Shown in pieces: positions 46,743 through 56,106 of a DNA stretch of 64,000 bases. Source of the stretch: Gammaproteobacteria bacterium (lineage in GTDB: Bacteria > Pseudomonadota > Gammaproteobacteria > Pseudomonadales > Azotimanducaceae). The position numbers and the translations under genes were made by a program. The notes below the pieces were generated by a model. That model searched no databases, was not told where the DNA came from, and saw nothing but the letters and a program-made list of their open reading frames with translations. Where the stretch lies: contig JAPOVV010000045.1 of the NCBI GenBank assembly GCA_026707945.1, positions 1 through 64,000 on the forward strand, given 5' to 3'. How positions within the stretch are numbered: position 1 is the stretch's first letter; the number at the start of each line of letters is the position of its first letter.

Positions 46743-47600
46743 CTAGTCGGACCCTACACGAGTGAATTTAGGTGCACGTTTTTGTACAAACGAATCGACG
46801 CCTTCTTTGAAGTCACCCCGCGCAAGGCTTTCATCCATCCACGTTTCGGATTCGACCATCGCTGGGTGTAGTTCTTTGTTAAGGTGCTTATAGACTTGGC
46901 GTTTCATATACATAAGCGAGTTGGGTGCGTTCGTTTCATTAATTTCGTTCAAGAAATTGACCGCGTCATTCACACACTCACCGTCCTCGCATAAACGATT
47001 CGCGTAACCTAAGCGAAAAGCCTCTTCGCCATTGAATTTCCGTGATGTCCAGAAAAGGTCCAGCGCATTCGCGGGACCGATCAACCTTGGAAGCATCCAA
47101 CTCGTACCGTGTTCTGCGATCAATCCTCGTTGGGCGAACGACGTGGTGAGTCTTGCATTCCTATCGATAAATCTCAAATCACAAAAGGTTGCCCAGCTAA
47201 AACCGAGTCCCGCACACGCGCCGTTGATCGCCGCGATTAAAGGTTTACTTAGACCTAAGAAGTACGCAGCACCGATTTTGAAATTCGGGTCATCGTCCGG
47301 ATTGCCTGGAGCTGCCGCCAGGTGTCCGTAGGTATTACCTAAGCGGCGACCTGCCTCGCTCATTTTGCCGAGCGCATTCATATCGACTCCGGAACAAAAG
47401 CCTCGTCCCGCTCCCGTTAAGACGTTGCCAAGGATGTTCGAGTCATTCTCAGATCGATCAAGCGCGTGTCTAACCTCCGCTTGCGTAAGGTCTGTCAGGG
47501 CGTTCAATGTTTCAGGCCGATTCAGCGTAATGATTGCCGTTGCGCCATTCACTTCATAGAGTATTTCTTCATATTCGGTTTGACCAGTTGAATCTGACAT
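46743..47600 (-). CDS. Enoyl-CoA hydratase/isomerase family protein
   Basis: A 285-residue crotonase-fold enzyme. The oxyanion-hole segments are GRGFCSGVDMNAL and the GACAGLGFSWATFCDLRF stretch; the region around residue 155 reads AQRGLIAEHGTSWMLPRLIG, with Glu at the usual catalytic position of hydratases. The family also includes isomerases and hydrolases, so the reaction is open. Divergent from the tandem CoA-transferase gene across 131 bp, which suggests a shared acyl-CoA pathway. Confidence 0.88.
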   Translation of the reverse strand: MSDSTGQTEYEEILYEVNGATAIITLNRPETLNALTDLTQAEVRHALDRSENDSNILGNVLTGAGRGFCSGVDMNALGKMSEAGRRLGNTYGHLAAAPGNPDDDPNFKIGAAYFLGLSKPLIAAINGACAGLGFSWATFCDLRFIDRNARLTTSFAQRGLIAEHGTSWMLPRLIGPANALDLFWTSRKFNGEEAFRLGYANRLCEDGECVNDAVNFLNEINETNAPNSLMYMKRQVYKHLNKELHPAMVESETWMDESLARGDFKEGVDSFVQKRAPKFTRVGSD

Positions 47601-47731
47601 TCCTATCTACCTATCTAAGCGTTGTCATGTGTTTGAATTTTGCATGAGGCGACGCGCGTTCTTCCAGCGTCGTTGGGCTGAGCGAATGGAGGGCCGGTCA
47701 ATAAAATCGTTCGACTTCCACGCTGGATCAT

Positions 47732-50074
47732 ATGTTTATGTCTGCACTGACATCGTACCGTATCGTTGAGCTCGGTATCGGTCCTGTAACTGGGATCGCT
47801 GGGATGATCATGGCGGACTTTGGAGCCGAAGTTATAAAAGTTTCTCCCGTTCAGGGAGATCCGTTCCGATCGATGCCTTCGTATCCGATGTGGATGCGTG
47901 GTAAAACGGAGATTCGGCTTGACTTGAACGAACCGAATACGACCTCGAAACTGCACAACTTGATCATCGATGACGCAGATGCGTTCGTAACCACATTGAA
48001 GTGCGATACGCTGAGTCGACTCGGGTTGGATGAAGAAACTATGCGGCAGAATCGATCGAGTCTTGTGTGCGGATACGTGTCAGGATTCGGGACGACCGGA
48101 CCGTATCGTGACTATCCCGGCTATGAAGGCTTGGTCGCTGCAAAATCTGGACGCATGCTGAATTTCGCAGGTGTTGCCGATCGCGAAGGACCAAATTTCT
48201 CAGCATTACAGGTAGGCGTTCACGCAACGTCTCAAAGCGTTGCGGCTGCGCTGATGGCAGGATTGGACAATCGCGAACGTACTGGCCATGGTACGGTGTT
48301 TAACACGTCACTCTTGCGTGGGATGATGCCTTACGAAATGGGTGTCATCAGTATGGCGCAACTACAGGACAAGGGCATCCTGCCGCGACCGAAAGTCCAA
48401 CGCGACCGTACGAAATCGATGCCCACGTTGAACTATCACCCGGTACGAACGAAGGACGGCAAGTGGCTGCAGCTTGGAAATTTACTACCGCACCTTCTCG
48501 ATAACTTCCTGCGCTCAGCAGGATTTGACATGGTTTTCAAGGACGAGAAGTATCGAGGCGATCCGATGACATGGGATCGCACTGTGCTTGAAGAGTTTCG
48601 AGATCACATGCTCGAGCACATGCAATCAAGAACACTTGAGGAGTGGACCGAACACTTTGTAGAGGACGGTGGCGTCGTGTCGCATGCCTATCAGAGCACG
48701 CAGGATGCGCTAGCCGACCTTGACGTCGTCGCGAACGGACACTCTGAGAAGGTGAATGGAGGTGTCCAGCTTGGGTTGGTAGCGAACCTTACTGAAACAC
48801 CCGGAAAAATCGGCGATCCGCATCGGAGCGCGACGCTTGACGAAGTGAAGTCCAGACCGAGCAAATCTGCTCGTTCAGTCACTGGCAATGCCCCGCAGCG
48901 AGCTTTAGAAGGTGTTACGATCGTTGAGAGCGCCACCATCATTGCGGCACCACTTGGCGCTGCCACGCTCGCAGATATGGGCGCACGTGTGATTAAGTTA
49001 GAGCCGATTGCCGGCGACCCATTCAGAAACATGATGAGTTCACTTGGCGCAAGCAAGTGCAACACAGGTAAGGAGTCTATTTGCCTTGATCTGAAGAGTG
49101 CTGAAGGGCAAGCCATTGCCCAAGAGCTCGCCAAGAAGGCGGACGTGTGGATTCACAACTATCGTATGGGCGTTCCGGAAAAGCTTGGGATTGGCTACGA
49201 TGAGCTCGCAAAACTTAATCCGCAGCTAGTCTACATCTCAGCGAACGGATATGGTCCTAACGGACCAGGAGCGAAACGCCCTTCGACACATCCAATTCCA
49301 GGAGCCGCATTGGGTGGGGTAGTGTGGCAGATCGGCGGATTACCCGATGAGCGCGAACCTGCTGATAACGAATCACTTCGTGAAACCGCGCGAAAACTGC
49401 TACGCGCGAACGAAGTCAATCCGGACCCGAACACCTCAATGGTGGTCGCGACGACTGCAGTATTGGGACTGCACGCACGACGAGCAAGCGGGAAAGGACA
49501 GAAGATTTACATCGATATGTTCGGAGCGAACGCATACGCGAACTGGGATGACTTTCTCTCCTATGAAGGCAAAGCAGAGCGTGCGCCCGTAGACAAAGAA
49601 GGATTTGGTCTAAATCCACTCTATCGTCTGTACCGATGTTCTGAAGGTTGGGTTTTCCTTGGGGTGGTCAACGCGCGCGAGAAATCGATGCTTCAGGAAG
49701 CGCTTACGATCGATATTGATTCATCAGATTTAGAGTCCACACTAGAGGCAACGTTCCTTACGAAAACAGCGCATCAATGGGAAACGGAATTGACCCCTCT
49801 AGGAATTGGGTGCGTAGTCGCGGATGATTCTGTCCCCCCAATTTGGTTTCTAAAGGATGAGCACGCGAAAACGGAACGTTTACTCGTGCCTGCGCAACAT
49901 CCCGAATGGGGTGATTACTACAGACTCGGACCGATGGTTGAGTTTGACCGTTCTGTTGACTATGCGGGTACAGAGTTGGCGGGCGGGAGTACGGTTTCGT
50001 TACTGAAAGAACTGAACTTCAAAGACGATAGCATCGAGAGACTGCTGGCGGAAGGCATCGTGCGTGCCGCCTGA
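47732..50074 (+). CDS. Tandem class III (CaiB/BaiF) CoA-transferase
   Basis: A 780-residue protein made of two complete CaiB/BaiF-type halves, about 1-385 and 395-780. Each begins alike: VELGIGPVTGIAGMIMADFGAEVIKV and TIVESATIIAAPLGAATLADMGARVIKLE. In the second half Asp565, in NPDPNTSMVV, aligns by eye with the catalytic aspartate of formyl-CoA transferase, which carries the acyl intermediate. The matching place in the first half reads VGVHATSQSV (His164) with no aspartate. So only the C-terminal half looks catalytic in the standard way. The last bases overlap the next gene. Substrate unknown. Confidence 0.85.
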   Translation: MFMSALTSYRIVELGIGPVTGIAGMIMADFGAEVIKVSPVQGDPFRSMPSYPMWMRGKTEIRLDLNEPNTTSKLHNLIIDDADAFVTTLKCDTLSRLGLDEETMRQNRSSLVCGYVSGFGTTGPYRDYPGYEGLVAAKSGRMLNFAGVADREGPNFSALQVGVHATSQSVAAALMAGLDNRERTGHGTVFNTSLLRGMMPYEMGVISMAQLQDKGILPRPKVQRDRTKSMPTLNYHPVRTKDGKWLQLGNLLPHLLDNFLRSAGFDMVFKDEKYRGDPMTWDRTVLEEFRDHMLEHMQSRTLEEWTEHFVEDGGVVSHAYQSTQDALADLDVVANGHSEKVNGGVQLGLVANLTETPGKIGDPHRSATLDEVKSRPSKSARSVTGNAPQRALEGVTIVESATIIAAPLGAATLADMGARVIKLEPIAGDPFRNMMSSLGASKCNTGKESICLDLKSAEGQAIAQELAKKADVWIHNYRMGVPEKLGIGYDELAKLNPQLVYISANGYGPNGPGAKRPSTHPIPGAALGGVVWQIGGLPDEREPADNESLRETARKLLRANEVNPDPNTSMVVATTAVLGLHARRASGKGQKIYIDMFGANAYANWDDFLSYEGKAERAPVDKEGFGLNPLYRLYRCSEGWVFLGVVNAREKSMLQEALTIDIDSSDLESTLEATFLTKTAHQWETELTPLGIGCVVADDSVPPIWFLKDEHAKTERLLVPAQHPEWGDYYRLGPMVEFDRSVDYAGTELAGGSTVSLLKELNFKDDSIERLLAEGIVRAA

Positions 50075-50654
50075 TCCGGAATCGACGGAAGGCTCGTGGG
50101 GATTCCGAAGTTTCCTTCTATTCGTTGCAGCGCTTATTGTTGGGTTTATCGGTTGGCTTGTCTGGGCGATGATTGAGTTCACGCCAACAGCCGAACGAGA
50201 TATAGCAAAGTCATTACTCGCGTCGCCTCTGTTTCAGCGTGGCGACTTTGCGATCACAAATCAACCTTCTAAATGCCGTGTGGTCGGCGAGGTAAAAGGC
50301 AGCATTTCAGCTAGTCTGTACCAGTCCTTCCAAGCGGCTAATGACACGAACAACGGAACACTCCAGTTACACCGCTTTCAAAAAGAGCGCCAGGTACTCG
50401 ACGAGACGCGCACGCCGTTCCAATGGTTTCGAGAAATCAAGCGACCGGTCATGGCCATATCCAATGTCGGCGTACATGAGACCCACGCTCTAGTTTGTCT
50501 AGAGTTGCACGCTTCGAGCAGCAGAGGAATGCTTGTCACGCTCGAACATGTGGGAGCTGATTATTGGCGTATGGTCGCGAATGAGCAGGCGTGGGAAGAT
50601 ATTGTTGAGAAACCAGAGGAGATTCCTGAACTGACGACGCCAATCGTCGACTAA
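50064..50654 (+). CDS. Single-pass membrane protein of unknown function
   Basis: A 196-residue protein with one N-terminal membrane helix (FLLFVAALIVGFIGWLVWAM) and an otherwise soluble, probably periplasmic, domain of mixed strands with two cysteines (PSKCRVVGEV and ALVCLELH). I do not recognise a family. The GTG start overlaps the end of the CoA-transferase gene by 11 bases, so expression is likely coupled. Its stop abuts the convergent isomerase stop with no gap. Confidence 0.6.
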   Translation: MPPDPESTEGSWGFRSFLLFVAALIVGFIGWLVWAMIEFTPTAERDIAKSLLASPLFQRGDFAITNQPSKCRVVGEVKGSISASLYQSFQAANDTNNGTLQLHRFQKERQVLDETRTPFQWFREIKRPVMAISNVGVHETHALVCLELHASSSRGMLVTLEHVGADYWRMVANEQAWEDIVEKPEEIPELTTPIVD

Positions 50655-51410
50655 CTAGGATCGTCCTTCTGCAAGTCGTTCAGTCGTTAGAAACTCGTAG
50701 CTTTTGCGGATCGCTTCAAGCATATCCGTGTCGCAAGTGTCGAGCTCGACGATCAGCCATTCGAGTATGTTAGGATCGGCCGCGTTAACGATGTCGGCAA
50801 TCTCAAGGGTGCCGTCGCCAACCGCGACATGCGCTTTTCCCTGTTCGTTCGGTCCGTCTTTAATGTGCAGTAGCGGTGCACGGTCTTTAACGTTAGCAAC
50901 TTCTTCAGCCGGATCACACGCACCGAAATTTGCTGCCCAATACGTATCTACTTCAAACTCAACGTCAGGGCAGTTCTTGTAAAACGAGTGATAAGGCAAC
51001 TCACCATTGATCGGTACGAATTCCCAAAAATGGTTATGAAGAAAAAGACTCAATCCATGTGGTTTCAGCGACTCGGTAAGCGAATTGATGCTATCCACCG
51101 TGCGTTCAACGCTGTCTTTGTCTTTAACGTCGTCAGGACCGAACCCGGCTGCGACACGCGTGAGGCCGAGTGCTTGAACGGTTTCAATGGCTTCATTGAT
51201 CTCAGTGCGATTAGCCCAAGGATGGTGACTTGAGGAGACCTGCATGCCAAGATCCTCAACCTGCCTCTTGAACGCCTCCGGTTCTTTACCGAATAAGTTA
51301 AAGGGCTCAACGCCGAGGTAGCCGATAGCTGCGATGTCGCTTAGTACTTTGTCAAAATTGGATTGGCTCTCTTCGCGGAGCGCGTAAAGCTGTACGGAAA
51401 TAGGTTTCAT
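50655..51410 (-). CDS. Sugar phosphate isomerase/epimerase family (TIM barrel)
   Basis: A 251-residue xylose-isomerase-like TIM barrel (AP endonuclease 2 superfamily). Metal-binding positions are suggested by SLFLHNHFWEF, VEFEVDTYWAANFG, PLLHIKDGP and IVELDTCDTDML. Members act on sugars, inosose or hydroxypyruvate. Reverse strand, in the same direction as and upstream-adjacent to nothing: the TonB receptor gene lies 117 bp before it, so the two may share a transcript. Confidence 0.85.
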   Translation of the reverse strand: MKPISVQLYALREESQSNFDKVLSDIAAIGYLGVEPFNLFGKEPEAFKRQVEDLGMQVSSSHHPWANRTEINEAIETVQALGLTRVAAGFGPDDVKDKDSVERTVDSINSLTESLKPHGLSLFLHNHFWEFVPINGELPYHSFYKNCPDVEFEVDTYWAANFGACDPAEEVANVKDRAPLLHIKDGPNEQGKAHVAVGDGTLEIADIVNAADPNILEWLIVELDTCDTDMLEAIRKSYEFLTTERLAEGRS

Positions 51411-51527
51411 CGAATTAGTTTGATTGACACGGTTGCCTTCGCGGCTCGGATTCTACGGTGCGCGTTAACTCGGAGCGCTCAATAGAGCGTGAGTCGACAC
51501 TACGAATCGATTTAGAGGAGATTACCT

Positions 51528-54500
51528 CTAGTGAAAATTGATTCGATAGCGGACGTAGTAAACGCGGCCTGTTGGGTCATGGGTGTAGTAGTCGTAGGCA
51601 CCATCAACGTTCACCCATGGCGCTTCTTCATTGAGGAGATTCTTAACGCCTAGCGCTAGTTCTGAATCGAAGAATTCAGACAGCGTGACGCGATATTGAG
51701 CGTTGACAGTCGTCATGCGATAAATCGTTTCCCAATAGCCGATGTAAGCAGCAAGAAAATCGCTCTGTGGGCTTTCGTCTTTGTAGTCAGAAATCGTGAA
51801 TGAGCTAACGTTTACGGCGTGACGACCGCGAGTCCAGTTTAGTGAATTACGTAAGCGATATTTAGGCATTGAACGCCCGATTGAGTTAGTGACATTTCGT
51901 TTACCGAGACCGTCGATTGCCGACCCATCTGCCAATGTGATTGTGTACTTGGTCGCATAGTTGAGTTCGCTCCGGAGCTGGAATGTCCCAAGACCTTCAG
52001 TGCTCCACGAATACTGAACTGATGCATCGAATCCTGTCGAAGAGAGACTAGGTGCATTGAAGTAGGAAGCAACAGTGCGGACTAAGTAGCCATCTTCGCG
52101 CCGGATCACCTTATCTGGGATGCCTTCGCCAATTGAGAAAACGGAGGGTACGCCATCACCATCATGGTCAACCACTCCACACAATGGACCCACGTTTATA
52201 TCGTGGTTGATACCGGAAGGACAGCGAAGTTGGTTATCCAAATCGACCAGACTCTGGTGACGCTCTCGGGTGATCAAGTTGTCGTATTCGTAACGATAGT
52301 GGTCAAGCGAAATTTCAATTCCAGGTAGAGCGTCGGGTTCCCAAGTCGCGCCGATGCTAAACGCGTCAGCGACTTCAGGAGCGAGATCGGGGTTTCCGTC
52401 GCCAAGCGAAGATCGATACGCGAGAGCAGGTGCATTAGAGAATGGATCGCGCGTGTTCTCGAACAGCGTCAGACTGCCACCACTTTGGAGCAAAGAGCCT
52501 AGCTTGAACGACGTTCCCCAAGAGCTGCGAATCCAGAGCGTTGGGATCGCGGTAATGAGCACATTCACTTTCGGGTCAAATGTATCTGAACCACCGACAC
52601 TGAACTTTTCGTAACGGCCAGCAACCCGTACTTCCAAGCCTTCAAGCAAGGGCGCTTGACCTTCTGCGAAGAACGCCCAGGAACTCACGCTACTGGACCA
52701 GTCTAAGTTTCCGGTCAAAAAGGAAAGATTGAAGCGGTTGGAATTTCTGTCGTAATCAAAATCAGCGGTTTCCTTTCGGTACTGTGCACCAACCGCAATA
52801 CCTATTCCACCATGTCCGAACAAATCCGCACCTTCGCCGATCAGCATGGCGTCCATAACCGTTTGATCCAGCGCTGCGTCTTTGGTTCGAGTGCCATGCA
52901 ACCAAGTAAGCAGAGAGCTTGGATTCTGATATTTCCTTGCCGCTTGGGCAACGGTCAGACTGGGGTCAGCGGGCCATGTTCGAGAATCGTTGGCATCCCA
53001 ACGCGCGCCAGTTGCTGGGTCGTAGACGCTGGTTTGAAAGCTGTTGTAGAAGAAACAGTTACCGGTGCCGAGATTCCCTGAGCCAGGGACACCGAATACA
53101 GGATTACAAGCAGGTCCGCCAAGACCTCGAAAAGCGAGATCCATGCGGTCAGACAGCACGTCGGTGGGTAATACTTGCGTCGTATTGAATTTAGCTCGAC
53201 TCAGGTTTGTCGTCAGCAACCACTCCTGTTCGTCAATCGCGAATTCGGATTTAGAGCCAAGCTCGAATCGTGAACGAGATGAAGTGGTGGTTGAGTCTGT
53301 ACTTACGGGACGAGCCTCGGATGTGGAGCTCGCCGTACCACCGAGTAAGCGCTGCAATGCTTGGTATTCGACAGGTTCAAATCCACGCCGGGCAGCATCC
53401 AGTTGCAAGCCAAAATGATCGGGTTGGATGATCCTGTAGGTTACGTCGGGATACAGTGAGTTACCGCGATAGGACTCATGGTCTGCACTGCTCCAGCTTG
53501 CTGTTAGCGTGGTCGTAGGGGTTACGTGAAAATCGCCGGAGACATGCAGCTTGAGATTTTCCGTTGGTCGAACAACGTGAAAGAAACTTGAGTAGTCGTA
53601 CACGCAAATTCTTGAGAATCGAGGGTGAATACCGAGTGTCCCCATGCCACCGTCATCGGCTGCGGCTTTTTCGCAGTCGAGGTCAGGCAGGCTACCTGAG
53701 AATGAAGCTTGATCTGGTCCACCATTGGGATGCCAATAGTTCGATTGAACCGGTGTGGCGGCACTGCCTTGATGTAAAGGAACGTATCGTCCTGGTTGCC
53801 CAAAACTTGACAGACCAGATCGCCCATAGCGATCAAATCGATCCTCGATTTGCAAGCCTCCGCGGTCTAAAAAACTGGCCGCGAGTAAAAACGTACCTCG
53901 GCTGTATGCGCGACCGTACTTTGTTGATAAAAGCGTATCCTGCTGTGTTCCCGTTTCGTGGTCCGAACTTAATTCGAGCTCGGTTTCCCAGCCGTGAAAA
54001 TCGCGCGTTGTGAGAAAGTTGACGACGCCTGCAACAGCATCCGAGCCATACAGTGCGGAGCTACCATCACGGAGTACTTCAACGCGCTCCAGCACGATGT
54101 TCGGGATTAGGGACCTGATATTGACGTAACTGCTTCCTGTTGCGTCGAAGTTATCACGCAACAACCTTCGTCCATTGAGGAGAACCAACGTTGCGCCACT
54201 ACCTAGATTGCGAAGATTTACGCTTGCTTGACCTTCACTGTTATCCCCACCTACCCAGTTTGTCGCGGAATTTCCTAGTGAACCCACGTTGGCAGTCATT
54301 TGCGCGACGAATTCTTGAATGTCGGTCGCCCCGATAGCATCTAGCGTATCGCGTTGGAAGACGCGTAGTGGCGAATGGGAATATGCGGTTGTTGATTTCA
54401 GGTAAGTCCCTGTTACCACCAACTCGTCGATGTGTTCATACGGTTGCGCGTCTGATTGTTCCTCCTCCTCTTCGGCATTCACAAGCGAGCCGCAAGTGAC

Positions 54501-54605
54501 CAACAGCGCAAGTGCTAAATAACAGATAGTGATTTTGGCAGCGGCTGGCCTGTTGCGACGTCGGTCACTGCTGTTATACGAGTGATATGTGTGGTTCACG
54601 ATCAA
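51528..54605 (-). CDS. TonB-dependent outer-membrane receptor
   Basis: A 1025-residue TonB-dependent transporter. A hydrophobic signal (ITICYLALALLVTCGSLVNA) is followed by an acidic strip and a TonB-box-like start (IDELVVTGTYLK). The plug domain has VNLRNLGSGATLVLLNGRRL and RVEVLRDGSSALYGSDAVAG. The rest is a large barrel, ending in YYVRYRINFH. The start is uncertain between TTG at 54605 and GTG at 54599. Members import iron complexes, vitamins or carbohydrates; the neighbouring sugar isomerase and Gfo/Idh gene favour a sugar-type substrate, which is inference. Confidence 0.93.
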   Translation of the reverse strand: MIVNHTYHSYNSSDRRRNRPAAAKITICYLALALLVTCGSLVNAEEEEEQSDAQPYEHIDELVVTGTYLKSTTAYSHSPLRVFQRDTLDAIGATDIQEFVAQMTANVGSLGNSATNWVGGDNSEGQASVNLRNLGSGATLVLLNGRRLLRDNFDATGSSYVNIRSLIPNIVLERVEVLRDGSSALYGSDAVAGVVNFLTTRDFHGWETELELSSDHETGTQQDTLLSTKYGRAYSRGTFLLAASFLDRGGLQIEDRFDRYGRSGLSSFGQPGRYVPLHQGSAATPVQSNYWHPNGGPDQASFSGSLPDLDCEKAAADDGGMGTLGIHPRFSRICVYDYSSFFHVVRPTENLKLHVSGDFHVTPTTTLTASWSSADHESYRGNSLYPDVTYRIIQPDHFGLQLDAARRGFEPVEYQALQRLLGGTASSTSEARPVSTDSTTTSSRSRFELGSKSEFAIDEQEWLLTTNLSRAKFNTTQVLPTDVLSDRMDLAFRGLGGPACNPVFGVPGSGNLGTGNCFFYNSFQTSVYDPATGARWDANDSRTWPADPSLTVAQAARKYQNPSSLLTWLHGTRTKDAALDQTVMDAMLIGEGADLFGHGGIGIAVGAQYRKETADFDYDRNSNRFNLSFLTGNLDWSSSVSSWAFFAEGQAPLLEGLEVRVAGRYEKFSVGGSDTFDPKVNVLITAIPTLWIRSSWGTSFKLGSLLQSGGSLTLFENTRDPFSNAPALAYRSSLGDGNPDLAPEVADAFSIGATWEPDALPGIEISLDHYRYEYDNLITRERHQSLVDLDNQLRCPSGINHDINVGPLCGVVDHDGDGVPSVFSIGEGIPDKVIRREDGYLVRTVASYFNAPSLSSTGFDASVQYSWSTEGLGTFQLRSELNYATKYTITLADGSAIDGLGKRNVTNSIGRSMPKYRLRNSLNWTRGRHAVNVSSFTISDYKDESPQSDFLAAYIGYWETIYRMTTVNAQYRVTLSEFFDSELALGVKNLLNEEAPWVNVDGAYDYYTHDPTGRVYYVRYRINFH

Positions 54606-54795
54606 GGAAGTTATCTTGCCGTTCGATTAGTCATAGTGTCTATTAAAAAAGCAAAGTTGATCGCATTTACCGCCAAATAGTGATTTAAGAGTGTTCAAAC
54701 CGTCCAACATAAAATCGTTGTTAACTCAAATTCGTGTCAATTGCCTGTCGAAATAAAGCGAAGTGGCGATTTGAATACACAGTTCAGGGGGCGAA

Positions 54796-55959
54796 ATGCC
54801 TAAGTTACGAATGGGGCTAGTCGGCGGCGGCGAGGGATCGTTTATCGGCGCTGTCCATCGCATTGCCGCAGAGCTCGACGGTCAGATTGAATTAGTCGGC
54901 GGAGCCTTTTCGAGTGACCCCGATCGATCGAAACGTTCAGGTGAGTCACTCTATGGTCTACAAGCCGACCGCTGTTACGGTTCTTTTGATGAGTTGCTGA
55001 CAAGAGAGAAGCTGCTCGATACCGATCAACGGATGCATTTCGTGGTCATCGCAACGCCGAATCACGTTCATTACGCTCACGCTAAAGCGGCATTAGAGGC
55101 TGGCTTCCACGTCATGTCTGATAAACCAATGACGTTCAGCCTCGATGAAGCACTCGATTTACGAGAAACTGTCAGTCGCACCAAACGAATATTCGGTTTG
55201 ACGCACAACTACACCGGATATCCGATGATCAAGGAAGCGCGGCACCTAGTTCGCAATGGTGCTTTTGGCACGATACGCCGCATCAACATCGAGTACATCC
55301 AAGGTTGGTTGTCGACGTCCGAAGAATCCCAAGGTAACAAGCAAGCGGAATGGCGAACAGACCCATCTCGTTCAGGAGCAGCAGGATGTATGGGCGATAT
55401 TGGTACGCACGGCGAGAACCTCGCGGAGTACGTCACGGGGCTCCGCATCGAATCACTCTGTGCTGACCTAACTACATTCGTTCCTGGTCGACGACTTGAG
55501 GATGACGGCAATGTACTGCTGCGATTCGAGGGCGGCGCAAAAGGCGTTCTTTCCGCAAGCCAAATCGCTGTCGGGGTTGAGAATGGTCTGACACTGCGCG
55601 TGTATGGTGAGACTGGTGGATTGGAATGGTCGCAGATGGAACCTAACTCCCTTATCGTGCGCTGGCCAGATCGCCCCTTTGAAGTGCGTCGGACCAGCGC
55701 TGCTGGCGTATCGCCCGCTTCGGAAGCGGCAAGTCGAATCCCGCCGGGACATCCGGAGGGGTTTCTTGAGGCGTTCGCATTGCTATACAAGAACTTTGCA
55801 ACGGCCGTTCAGGATGCGGAAACAGGCAAGCACGTGAAAGCGGAGGATTACGATTTTCCGAATGTGAACGACGGCGTTCGAGGGATGCAATTTATTGAAA
55901 CTGTGGTTGCAAGTTCGAATCAAGGCGCGACGTGGCTTAAATTTCCAAAGGTTGATTAA
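54796..55959 (+). CDS. Gfo/Idh/MocA family oxidoreductase
   Basis: A 387-residue NAD(P)-dependent oxidoreductase. The dinucleotide fold is GLVGGGEGSFIGAVH; VIATPNHVHYAHAKAALEAG and HVMSDKPMTFS form the usual central motif (with DKP where EKP is common); the substrate helix has GDIGTHGENLAEYVTG, where the His is the expected catalytic base. Members act on sugars, inositols and amino sugars. AGGGGG precedes the ATG. Divergent from the TonB receptor across 190 bp that must hold promoters for both. Confidence 0.92.
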   Translation: MPKLRMGLVGGGEGSFIGAVHRIAAELDGQIELVGGAFSSDPDRSKRSGESLYGLQADRCYGSFDELLTREKLLDTDQRMHFVVIATPNHVHYAHAKAALEAGFHVMSDKPMTFSLDEALDLRETVSRTKRIFGLTHNYTGYPMIKEARHLVRNGAFGTIRRINIEYIQGWLSTSEESQGNKQAEWRTDPSRSGAAGCMGDIGTHGENLAEYVTGLRIESLCADLTTFVPGRRLEDDGNVLLRFEGGAKGVLSASQIAVGVENGLTLRVYGETGGLEWSQMEPNSLIVRWPDRPFEVRRTSAAGVSPASEAASRIPPGHPEGFLEAFALLYKNFATAVQDAETGKHVKAEDYDFPNVNDGVRGMQFIETVVASSNQGATWLKFPKVD

Positions 55960-55980
55960 CCCAAGACAAAGGAGCTGACG

Positions 55981-56052
55981 TTGAAAATGCATGAGTGTAG
56001 TTCGTCAGTTCATTTACTGTTCATCGACAGTCGGTATACAGCGTTAACCTAG
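55981..56052 (+). other. Possible 23-codon leader or remnant reading frame
   Basis: A TTG at 55981, with GGAG 7 bases upstream at 55971, opens a 23-codon frame ending in TAG at 56050. It lies between the oxidoreductase and LRR protease genes. It could be a leader peptide, a gene remnant or chance; the peptide (MKMHECSSSVHLLF...) has no recognisable feature. Confidence 0.2.
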
Positions 56053-56106
56053 GTAGTTTCTTCCTAAGTAAGCACTGCGTGATTAAATTAGCTCCTAGCT
56101 CTGGCG

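Noticed and set aside
55209-55790. 193-codon reverse-strand frame inside the Gfo/Idh gene
   Set aside because: Pro/Ser/Arg-rich shadow frame with no recognisable domain.
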